Of a stretch of 64,000 bases of DNA, positions 27,569-34,885 are shown piece by piece. The position numbers and the translations under genes are program-made. Under the pieces are notes generated by a model. It was not told the origin of the DNA, searched no databases, and was given only the letters and a program-made list of their open reading frames with translations. This DNA is from Mucilaginibacter empetricola. Its GTDB lineage: Bacteria; Bacteroidota; Bacteroidia; Sphingobacteriales; Sphingobacteriaceae. Location of the stretch: NCBI RefSeq assembly GCF_024808665.1, contig NZ_JANUBZ010000003.1, positions 124,001 through 188,000 on the forward strand, in the 5' to 3' direction. Positions within the stretch are counted from its first letter, which is position 1, and each line of letters opens with the position of its first letter.

Positions 27569-27863
27569 CGTTCCGCTGGAACGAAAAAAATCTTTTTCTT
27601 TTTTTTCTACCGACGAGGTGTTCCGATGGAACACGCATGGCGGGAATTGTTGGTTAAGCCTGAGAAGATTGGGTTACGTAGTTCTCAAAAATGCAAATAG
27701 GCCAATTTCTTTAGAAGATACGCGGCTTTAACAATCGGTTCCCTGATCTGTAAAGGTCATTATGCTAAGACTTTAGCTAATTCAAAAAAACGGATGCCCG
27801 TGTTCCATCGGAACACCTGGTCGGTAAAAAAAAAATGTTCAATTTTGCGTTCCGTAGGAACGC
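27569..27863. repeat. Four REP-like palindromes beside the transposase gene
   Basis: CGTTCCGCTGGAACG (27569-27583), GTGTTCCGATGGAACAC (27618-27634), GTGTTCCATCGGAACAC (27800-27816) and GCGTTCCGTAGGAACGC (27847-27863) share a GTTCC/GGAAC stem. The middle two lie in larger blocks that are inverted copies of each other: TTTTTTCTACCGACGAGG on one side, CCTGGTCGGTAAAAAAAA on the other. The set behaves as inverted pairs of hairpins around about 165 bp without a gene. Confidence 0.85.
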
Positions 27864-27960
27864 TTGGTGATATTGAACATGTAAATCGAAATGGGATATG
27901 TAATCGCTTTAAAGTAAATTGAATCTTCATTCGTCTTCTTTAATGAAGGACAATTAACGA

Positions 27961-28509
27961 ATGACTCAAAAATCTAAAAATATAATTAAAGCAGTAGGCG
28001 ATTATGGTAAAGGACTTTTCAACTTTATACGTGGAAAAGTTACAACCGAAGCTGATGCGGAAGATATTTTGCAGGATGTTTGGTTGCAGCTAAGCAATAT
28101 AACCGATACGGATGATATTGATCATTTAAAAGGCTGGCTGTTTAAAGTGGCCCGCAATAAAATAATTGACAAAGGCCGAAAACGAACCGAGCAACTGATT
28201 GATGATTTAATTGACGATGATGAAGAGGACAATTATAATTTTGCCGATATTCTATTAACCGATGAAGATGACCCGGAATCGGTTTATTTGAAGGAATTAT
28301 TTTGGGATGAGTTGTTTGAAGCCTTAAACGAACTACCTGAAAAGCAAAGAGAAGTATTTGTTTGGAATGAGCTGGAAGACAAAACACTGCGCCAAATTGC
28401 CGATGAAACCGGCGAGAATTTAAAGACTATTATATCGCGTAAAGGGTACGCTGTAAAATATTTACGCAATCGTTTGCAACAATTGTACAATGAATTTTTA
28501 GATTATTAA
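27961..28509 (+). CDS. ECF-type sigma-70 factor
   Basis: A 182-aa sigma factor with only regions 2 and 4. Region 2 is about 15-75 (EADAEDILQDVWLQL, LKGWLFKVARNKIID). An acidic linker rich in Asp/Glu spans about 80-105. Region 4 is about 120-175 (LNELPEKQREVFVWNELEDKTLRQIADETG, then the recognition helix). It directs RNA polymerase to stress-specific promoters. The next gene, 28 bp downstream, encodes a small two-helix membrane protein that could hold or modulate it, although no classical anti-sigma domain is visible. Confidence 0.92.
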   Translation: MTQKSKNIIKAVGDYGKGLFNFIRGKVTTEADAEDILQDVWLQLSNITDTDDIDHLKGWLFKVARNKIIDKGRKRTEQLIDDLIDDDEEDNYNFADILLTDEDDPESVYLKELFWDELFEALNELPEKQREVFVWNELEDKTLRQIADETGENLKTIISRKGYAVKYLRNRLQQLYNEFLDY

Positions 28510-28537
28510 TACTTTTAAGGCAAATATACCCGCTGGT

Positions 28538-28831
28538 ATGAGGCACAAATTTTTATATCTGATTTTCTTTGCAGTTGTATTTCTGCTTTTAAGCGTAGCA
28601 GTAATGCTATTGTGGAATGCTATTTTGCCGCAGGTTACCCAGTTAAGTAAAATTTCATACTGGCAAGCGCTGGGTTTAATGATTTTATGCCGCATATTAT
28701 TTGGCGGATTTAGCTTTGGCGGCAAAGGACGAAACGCAAAATACTTTTTAAAAGAAAAGCTAATGGGGATGGATGAAAATGACCGCTCATCTTTTAAAGA
28801 AGAATGGCGCAAACGCAGCGACCGGCTATAG
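28538..28831 (+). CDS. Small membrane protein paired with ECF sigma factor
   Basis: A 97-aa protein with two membrane helices (about 5-27 and 42-62), a GGFSFGGKGRN turn and a charged cytosolic tail (FLKEKLMGMDENDRSSFKEEWRKR). It follows the sigma factor gene after 28 bp and is almost certainly co-transcribed. The tail could contact the sigma factor (inference). I know no named domain for it. Confidence 0.78.
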   Translation: MRHKFLYLIFFAVVFLLLSVAVMLLWNAILPQVTQLSKISYWQALGLMILCRILFGGFSFGGKGRNAKYFLKEKLMGMDENDRSSFKEEWRKRSDRL

Positions 28832-28965
28832 TTCTTCAATCATCTCCAATATCCCTATCTCTTCAATCATCTTTCCAAAAAAATAAAAATTCTTTAAAGT
28901 AATTTTCTGAACTCTACGTCTTCACTAATAACGAGGCATTAAAGCCCGCATTAAAAAAGATAAAG

Positions 28966-29403
28966 ATGTTTAGAGATCATAATTCAGGCAGGGGTGCACA
29001 AGGTTGCGGCCACCACGCACACGGGAAACACGGTCATTTCCACGGCCACTTCAGAGGAGAACACTTTCGCAGGGCCAAATACAATTTGCCGATAAATATT
29101 GCAGACAACGAAACCAATTTTGAGGTTTATGTATATGCACTTGGCTACGCTAAAGAGAACATAAAAATTTCTGTTCAGGATGACATTTTGTACATCAGCG
29201 GTACCCGTACAGTTGATGAGGCTACGCTGCCAAACTTTAGCAAACAGGAATATCCTATAAAATCATTCGAAAGGATGCTGAATTTAAATGGCCAGGTTGA
29301 TATCGCAGACATCACCGCCAAACAGGAAGATGGCGTATTAATTATCAATCTGCCTAAAAATGCAGAGGCTCAAAAGCCTTCACAGGAAATCCCGGTAAAT
29401 TAA
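28966..29403 (+). CDS. Hsp20/alpha-crystallin small heat-shock protein with His-rich N-terminus
   Basis: 145 aa. The alpha-crystallin domain (about 42-135) shows NFEVYVYALGYAKENIKISVQDDILYI and the A-x-x-x-n-G-v-L-like DGVLIINLPK end. An I-x-I/V-type tail (QEIPVN) follows. It is an ATP-independent holdase that binds unfolding proteins. The unusual part is residues 10-37, which hold about ten His with Gly, Phe and Arg (HHAHGKHGHFHGHF) and could bind metal. The preceding sigma operon and the palindrome-type terminator downstream make it a single-gene unit. Confidence 0.92.
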   Translation: MFRDHNSGRGAQGCGHHAHGKHGHFHGHFRGEHFRRAKYNLPINIADNETNFEVYVYALGYAKENIKISVQDDILYISGTRTVDEATLPNFSKQEYPIKSFERMLNLNGQVDIADITAKQEDGVLIINLPKNAEAQKPSQEIPVN

Positions 29404-29427
29404 TGCAAAATACCAAATTGATAACAA

Positions 29428-29451
29428 AACGAGCTCCGCAAGGGGCTTGTT
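29428..29451 (+). terminator. Terminator of the Hsp20 gene
   Basis: AACGAGCTCC and GGGGCTTGTT form a 10-bp stem (with G-T pairs) around a GCAA tetraloop, followed by a T-rich tract, 25 bp past the stop codon. Confidence 0.8.
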
Positions 29452-29620
29452 TTGTTTGTTAGTCAAAACTAAGTGTCAATTAGACACATTTCTGACCTGT
29501 GTACTGTTTTAGTCAAATAGTAGATTTTGACAATCGGGTGAAATTAGATTAAAATGAATTTAGTTATTTCGTATGTAACCGAAATGTTGCAAGGGTTTTG
29601 TTTGATAGTCCCTATTGCTT

Positions 29621-30640
29621 ATGAATAAAAAAATACTCTTTATAACCGGTTCAATGAACCAAACTATGCAGATGCATCTCATCTCACAGCAGCTTAGTGA
29701 GTTTGATTGCTGGTTTAGTCAACTGTTTACCGATTCGCCGCTTATAAATAAATTGATAAAACATACTTCGTTGTTGGATGGTACCATTCTGGCCGGGCAG
29801 TTTAAAATCAATTCGGAAAAATATTTGCAAGCTAATGGCTTGCAAATTGACTACAGGGCCCAAAAGAATCAATACGACCTGGTGGTTTATTGCAGTGATC
29901 TGCACATCCCCAAACGCATGCAAAATGTAAAAACAGTGTGGGTGCAGGAAGGCATGACTGATAAGTACACACTATTGAGCCGTATTGTAAAAGCTTTAGA
30001 TTTGCCGCCTATTTTAAGCGGAGGCACGTCGCTAAATGGCTCTTCAAACATCTGTGATGTGTATTGCGCGGGATCTGAAGGATATAAAAACCAGTTTATT
30101 AAATTAGGTACAGCTGCAGCCAAAATAAAGATTACAGGCATACCCAATTACGATAACATTAAACAGTTTTTGAGTAACGATTTTCCGTATAAGGACTACG
30201 TTATGGTAGCTACTACCGATATGCGCGAAACTTTCAGGTATGAAAATAGGCACGCATTTATTAAACAGGCTGTAAAAATTGCCGATGGCAGAAAATTGCT
30301 GTTTAAACTGCATCCCAACGAAAATTTTGAACGTGCAGAGGCGGAAATACAGAAATATGCACCGGTTGGTACATTGATATACCGCTCGGGCAATACCAAC
30401 CATATGATTGCCAATTGCAGCGAGTTAATTACTCAATATTCAACAGTGGTTTATGTTGGCCTGGCTCTTGGTAAAAAGGTGCACTCTTACTTTAATATTA
30501 ACGATTTAAAAAGGCTTGCCCCGCTGCAAAATAACGGCACATCGGCACGTAAAATTGCAAATATTTGTCGCGATATGATGGGCGTTTATGCAAGAGAAGA
30601 ATACATGCATAATTATATGGAGCTTGAAAAAAGAGCATAG
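29621..30640 (+). CDS. GT-B-fold glycosyl/glycerophosphotransferase-like protein
   Basis: A 339-aa cytosolic protein from ATG 29621 (the frame extends to a TTG two codons earlier, but ATG is the better start). The N-terminal half begins with KKILFITGSMNQTMQMH. The C-terminal half carries LLFKLHPNENFERAE, a loop with SGNTNHMIANCSELITQYSTVVYVGLALGKKV. This 'HPxE ... S..i..yST..yeal..gkpv' pattern is shared by CDP-glycerol glycerophosphotransferases, capsule transferases and UDP-GlcNAc 2-epimerase-like GT-B proteins. Donor and acceptor are unknown. It stands alone, so no polysaccharide locus supports a specific role. Confidence 0.65.
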   Translation: MNKKILFITGSMNQTMQMHLISQQLSEFDCWFSQLFTDSPLINKLIKHTSLLDGTILAGQFKINSEKYLQANGLQIDYRAQKNQYDLVVYCSDLHIPKRMQNVKTVWVQEGMTDKYTLLSRIVKALDLPPILSGGTSLNGSSNICDVYCAGSEGYKNQFIKLGTAAAKIKITGIPNYDNIKQFLSNDFPYKDYVMVATTDMRETFRYENRHAFIKQAVKIADGRKLLFKLHPNENFERAEAEIQKYAPVGTLIYRSGNTNHMIANCSELITQYSTVVYVGLALGKKVHSYFNINDLKRLAPLQNNGTSARKIANICRDMMGVYAREEYMHNYMELEKRA

Positions 30641-30666
30641 GCAAAGCGTATAGACTTTGCCTATGC
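30635..30666. terminator. Bidirectional terminator between convergent genes
   Basis: GCATAGGCAAAG and CTTTGCCTATGC form a perfect 12-bp stem with an eight-base loop. It overlaps the stop codon of the GT-B-like gene and ends eight bases before the stop of the converging repeat-protein gene. Confidence 0.75.
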
Positions 30667-30673
30667 CCAAGTA

Positions 30674-31759
30674 TTATTCTTCGCTAAAGCCGGTATCTCT
30701 TAGCCTGATATAGTCATCAAGCGAATGAAGATTCATGCCTTTGCCCTGTGCTTTTTTAATAAAGGCGGCGTTTACACCATGGTCCCTCAATTCCTGGGCC
30801 TGATCAAGTGTAATATCTTTAAAGCCTAAAGCCGCAATGCTTTTTATAAACTCCGGATTAACGCCATGATCACGTAGCTCCTGTGCTTTTTCAAGGCTAA
30901 TGTCTTTATAGCCAATATTTTGCATATCGCTTATGAATTCGGTAGTTACACCGTGATCGCGCAGTTCCTGCGCTCTTTCCAGCGTTACTTTTTCGTAACC
31001 TATTTTCTGGATACTGCTGATATACTCAACAGTTACCCCATGATCGCGCAATTCCAGTGCCCTTTCCAACGGAATATCTTTATATCCTGCCTGATGAAAG
31101 CTGTTGACGAAACGTGCGTTTACGCCATGTTCTCTTAGCTCAACAATTTTATTGATAGACTGATGGCCATAGCCCTCCGTTTTAAAAAGGTTAAAATAAT
31201 CTTCCAGCACTTTGCGGTTCAGGTCCTGCTCGGCAAGGTCTTTCAATTGGTTGTTTGAAATAGAGGGGTAGCCATTTGATTTTAGAAAATCAAAATAGTT
31301 TTTATTAATATCGGTAAAAAAGATATTTAGTATCAACTCTTTGTCCAGACCGGTATATCCCTTTTGCGCCAGGTATGCTTTAAAATCGAGGTTTTCATTA
31401 AACTGGTAAGTACCATGTCCCCAATGATCCTGAAACACACCTCTGAAACTCAATTTGCCCGATTCGCGGGTTAGGCTGAAGTCGCCTATTTTATCTGTTG
31501 GAAGCGTACCCAGTTCTGCTACAGTGAAATCTCTGCCATCGCTTGAGTGTTCGCCGAAAAACTCAATATTTGCCACGCCATCCTTTATAACCGCGCTCCA
31601 GGTGCCTGGTAGATGGCCGTTGTTATCAAAATCCTGGTCGTCATTATGGGTATGTATATGTTTGGTTTGAGGTTTTGGCTGTTGAGCAAATGTTTTACCG
31701 CCGACCAATGTCAATATTAAAAAAACTGCTGACAGGCTTGCTATTATGTTTTTTTTCAT
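30674..31759 (-). CDS. Secreted 29-residue-repeat protein linked to the M56 sensor
   Basis: 361 aa with a signal peptide (cleavage after KTFAQ, about 25). A beta-rich domain (about 50-135) contains GTWSAVIKDGVANIEFFG. About six 29-residue repeats follow, with consensus NxEFIxSIxxIGYKDISLExAQELRDHGV. The beta domain and the repeats match those in the C-terminal half of the neighbouring M56 protein (AWFATIKNDKVHIEF, then repeats). So this looks like a free-standing secreted copy of that sensor's extracytoplasmic part. It is the last gene of the blaI-M56 operon, 20 bp downstream. Function is unknown; a ligand, decoy or substrate of the protease are possibilities. Confidence 0.8.
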   Translation of the reverse strand: MKKNIIASLSAVFLILTLVGGKTFAQQPKPQTKHIHTHNDDQDFDNNGHLPGTWSAVIKDGVANIEFFGEHSSDGRDFTVAELGTLPTDKIGDFSLTRESGKLSFRGVFQDHWGHGTYQFNENLDFKAYLAQKGYTGLDKELILNIFFTDINKNYFDFLKSNGYPSISNNQLKDLAEQDLNRKVLEDYFNLFKTEGYGHQSINKIVELREHGVNARFVNSFHQAGYKDIPLERALELRDHGVTVEYISSIQKIGYEKVTLERAQELRDHGVTTEFISDMQNIGYKDISLEKAQELRDHGVNPEFIKSIAALGFKDITLDQAQELRDHGVNAAFIKKAQGKGMNLHSLDDYIRLRDTGFSEE

Positions 31760-31779
31760 GGTGATTAAGATTAAATCAA

Positions 31780-34221
31780 TTAATTAAATGCTGTTTTTAA
31801 ACGCACATACTTCTCTACGTCAGTTGAATTAAAACCTTTGCCTCTCATTTCTGTAACGTAAGCCGGGGTTACGCCTATGGCTTTTAATGATGATAGTTCA
31901 TTAATGGATATATCTGTAAACCCAATGTCTTTAAACCCTTTTACAAAATCGGGCGTAATATCCATTGCTTTTAATGAGGTTAATGAGTTTATTGAGATGT
32001 TTTTATATCCAATGGCTTCAAAACTTTTAACAAACTCCTCGTTTATGCCCATTGCCTTTAATGAACTTAGATTATTTACAGACAGATCTTTGTATCCCAA
32101 AGCCTCAAATTCTTTAATATAATCTTCGGTGATACCCAACGATTTTAAAGTAGAAAGGTTATTTACCGATAAATTTTTATAGCCCATTGCTTCAAAACCT
32201 TTAATATAATCTTCATCTATACCAAGCGATTTTAAACTGGTAACATTATTTACCGTAAGGTTTTTATACCCAAGTACTTCAAAGCCTTTAATATATGCAG
32301 GAGTAATTCCCAACGATTTTAGGGTGATCAAATTATTAACGCTTAAAGTAGTGTATCCTACTTCTTTAAAGCTCTTTGCATAGGCAGCAGTAATACCAAG
32401 GGCCTTTAATGAAGTGAGTTCATTATAAGGAATATTTCTATAACCCGCAGCAGCTAATGAACGCACATAAGCCGAATCAATATTCATCGCTTTATAGCTG
32501 GATATTTCATTGGCCGATGGCATACTATCTTCGTTAGTGCCTTGTCCATTTTTGATTTTGTTTTTGCGTAAGCTGGCAATATAGGCTCCTGTTATATTTT
32601 GTGCCTTAAAACTTATCAGTTGATTAAAGCTGATGTCTTTATAACCCGCATTTCGAATTTCATTTACATATTGGCCGGTTATGCCCAGTGCCTTGCCTGA
32701 TACCAGCTCATTTGGACTGAGGTCATTATAACCGTTTGCTTTCCACATGGCAATATATGGTTCATCAACTTTAAGGGCCGACATGGCGATTAAATTACCC
32801 TTTGATATATCCTTATATCCATTTTTTTGTAACATCGATACATAGTCTTTTTTAACATTCAGGCTAAAGAAAGCAAATGAGTCGCCATCTTCAATTTCAG
32901 TAACTCCCTGGCTGGTTAAGTAGTCAGTAAAGCTTTTATCAGCAGTAAATTTATAATGACCGTAGCCCTCGTTCCCTTCAAACTTGCCGTTGAATACCAT
33001 GGTGCCTGCTTCACGTTTAAGCGTAAACTCGCCTTTTTGATCTTTTGGCAACGCCGAAAAATCACTGAGTAAGAATGTTGAGCTGTTTGACCAGTTGTGA
33101 TCGTCATCATCGCTTTTAAATTCAATATGAACCTTATCGTTTTTAATGGTGGCAAACCAGGCTCCCTGGGTTCTGTCGGTATGACGATCGTCAGTATCTT
33201 TTGTAGTTTGTAAGTGGTTTTTGGCTGATGCGCTAACGCCCATGCTATAAGCTGACGGGTCATTTAATGCACAGGCAAGTACGCCCAGTAAAGGCACCAG
33301 GAAAAAGTATTTCCACATAATATTGATGTTTGATTTTTTTGCGTTCATCATAACAATTCTCTTTTTTAATAATGATTGGTTATAGTTGGTTGTAATGCCC
33401 AGCGACAGATGTGGTGCTGATACCTTTAAAAGGCTCATCTGGTAACTTTCCTTTTCAATTTCTTTATGTTCCAGCACAGCATCGTCGGTTAAAAATTCCA
33501 GGTTGCTTTCAACTTCGGTGCGATAAACCCAGGCAAAGGGATTAAACCATTGCACCACCAAAACCAGTTCGGCTATTAAAATATCAAGACTATGGCCTTG
33601 TTGGATGTGGATTTTTTCGTGCAGTAAAATTTGGCTATAAGTATCCCAGTCGTACTTTTCGGGATTAATGAAAATGTTGTTACCGAATGAACAAGGGGCT
33701 TTATCGCCATTAAGTTCAACAATACGGAACTTGCCATCCCTCATTACCGGTTTGGTATATGCCTGGTAAAGCAGCACTATAATCTGCAACAAAAAGTTCA
33801 ACCCAAAAGCGGCAACCCCAATCCAGTATAAATAAAACAACCATTTAATAGCACGGTGCATTAAAGGCTCGCTTTGATTGGTTATTGCCGAAGTTTGTTT
33901 TATGGTTGATGGAGGAGTAGCAGCGGCTTTTAAATTATCTACAGGCTTTACCACTGGCAGGTTTGGTACATCATTCTGCGGTGCAATAACAAGCGGCCGA
34001 TCAACGTTTTGCGGTTGAATACTAACAACTGATGCTTTAGGGGCTTCCCTTAACGCCCATTGCTGCGGTATAGGTATCAGCGGCAAAGCAAACGCCAAAG
34101 CCAAACAAAAAACCAAAACAACGCGATTAAGGCGGTAAAAGGTTTCCCTTTGTAATAACAGCTTATAAAACAAAAGGCAAACTGATATCAATAAGGCTAC
34201 GTGTAACAGGTACGGTATCAT
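31780..34221 (-). CDS. BlaR1-like M56 metallopeptidase sensor with twelve C-terminal repeats
   Basis: 813 aa. The N-terminal half is a BlaR1/MecR1-type membrane protease. It has several helices, zinc site HEKIH (His201, Glu202, His205) in QILLHEKIHIQQGHS, a later ESNLEFLTDDAV with the third ligand, and a final helix near 305-322. After it, instead of a penicillin-binding domain, come a beta domain (about 345-430) and twelve 29-residue repeats with consensus TxxYIKgFExLGYKdLSVNnLtsLKSLGI to the C-terminus. In the family, signal binding outside activates cytosolic cleavage of BlaI. Its start overlaps the blaI stop by four bases (ATGA). The inducing signal cannot be beta-lactam by the known mechanism because the sensor domain differs. 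Confidence 0.87.
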   Translation of the reverse strand: MIPYLLHVALLISVCLLFYKLLLQRETFYRLNRVVLVFCLALAFALPLIPIPQQWALREAPKASVVSIQPQNVDRPLVIAPQNDVPNLPVVKPVDNLKAAATPPSTIKQTSAITNQSEPLMHRAIKWLFYLYWIGVAAFGLNFLLQIIVLLYQAYTKPVMRDGKFRIVELNGDKAPCSFGNNIFINPEKYDWDTYSQILLHEKIHIQQGHSLDILIAELVLVVQWFNPFAWVYRTEVESNLEFLTDDAVLEHKEIEKESYQMSLLKVSAPHLSLGITTNYNQSLLKKRIVMMNAKKSNINIMWKYFFLVPLLGVLACALNDPSAYSMGVSASAKNHLQTTKDTDDRHTDRTQGAWFATIKNDKVHIEFKSDDDDHNWSNSSTFLLSDFSALPKDQKGEFTLKREAGTMVFNGKFEGNEGYGHYKFTADKSFTDYLTSQGVTEIEDGDSFAFFSLNVKKDYVSMLQKNGYKDISKGNLIAMSALKVDEPYIAMWKANGYNDLSPNELVSGKALGITGQYVNEIRNAGYKDISFNQLISFKAQNITGAYIASLRKNKIKNGQGTNEDSMPSANEISSYKAMNIDSAYVRSLAAAGYRNIPYNELTSLKALGITAAYAKSFKEVGYTTLSVNNLITLKSLGITPAYIKGFEVLGYKNLTVNNVTSLKSLGIDEDYIKGFEAMGYKNLSVNNLSTLKSLGITEDYIKEFEALGYKDLSVNNLSSLKAMGINEEFVKSFEAIGYKNISINSLTSLKAMDITPDFVKGFKDIGFTDISINELSSLKAIGVTPAYVTEMRGKGFNSTDVEKYVRLKTAFN

Positions 34222-34580
34222 TTCTTTTGCGATTTAATGAGGTTTACTATTTCGTTTAATTCATCTTCCGATATTTTTTGTTCTTTGGCAAAAAACATCA
34301 GCATGTTGGGGTAAGAGTTATCAAAATACTGACTAACTATATCTGTCATCGCGTGGTTTTGATACTGCTCTTTTGATATGACTGGATAATAGCGGAAAAC
34401 GTTACCAATAGTTTCATGTTCCAGAAAACGTTTGTCTTCCAATATTTTTACCATAGTAGCAATGGTATTATAATGTGGCTTGGGGTCGGGCATTTCATTT
34501 ATAATTTCTTTTATAAATGCGTTCCCCAGTTGCCACATTGCCTGCATTATTTGTTCTTCTCTTTTGGCCAGCTTTTGCAT
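34218..34580 (-). CDS. BlaI/MecI/CopY-type repressor
   Basis: The 120-aa protein has a winged-helix DNA-binding domain (about 5-75: KREEQIMQAMWQLGNAFIKEIINEM, HYNTIATMVKILEDKRFLEHE) and a helical dimerisation tail. It is a classical BlaI-type repressor, normally inactivated by cleavage by its M56 partner. The partner gene overlaps its stop codon. Three phased palindromes lie upstream of its start at 34609-34664 and fit autoregulation. Confidence 0.93.
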   Translation of the reverse strand: MQKLAKREEQIMQAMWQLGNAFIKEIINEMPDPKPHYNTIATMVKILEDKRFLEHETIGNVFRYYPVISKEQYQNHAMTDIVSQYFDNSYPNMLMFFAKEQKISEDELNEIVNLIKSQKK

Positions 34581-34608
34581 AAGGGTTATAATTTTTTTAT
34601 AAAGTTGA

Positions 34609-34664
34609 TACTAATTTATTAGTAATGCAACTAATTGATTAGTATTTCTACTAATTGATTAGTA
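34609..34664. promoter_or_regulatory. Three phased BlaI-type operators
   Basis: TACTAATTTATTAGTA (34609-34624), AACTAATTGATTAGTA (34629-34644) and TACTAATTGATTAGTA (34649-34664) share the dyad CTAAT-N2-ATTAG. They start exactly 20 bp apart, so three repressor dimers would sit on the same face of the helix. The array starts 29 bp upstream of the repressor start codon. It is also in the promoter gap of the divergent FtsX permease gene at 34886. Confidence 0.88.
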
Positions 34665-34885
34665 TTTAAATTGTAACTATTTGATTTTCAATATGAAAAA
34701 ATATAATATGAGACGAAGCTGCGATTTTGAAGAAAATTAATAAGTAATGGAACTGTACGGATGCGAACAGTTATTATAATATATCCGAACGGATGTAAGA
34801 AATGTGATTTTATTTAAATATTTGATAATCAATTGTTTATTAAAACGGCATAATATTAGTGGAGCAAGTTCAAATTGCCCACATC

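Noticed and set aside
29471..29490. GTGTCAATTAGACAC palindrome upstream of the GT-B-like gene
   Set aside because: Short five-base arms in AT-rich DNA; too weak to call an operator.
31880..32700. 87-bp periodic repeats that look like an array
   Set aside because: They are in frame and encode the 29-residue protein repeats of the M56 sensor; the units are not identical and there are no spacers, so this is not a CRISPR.
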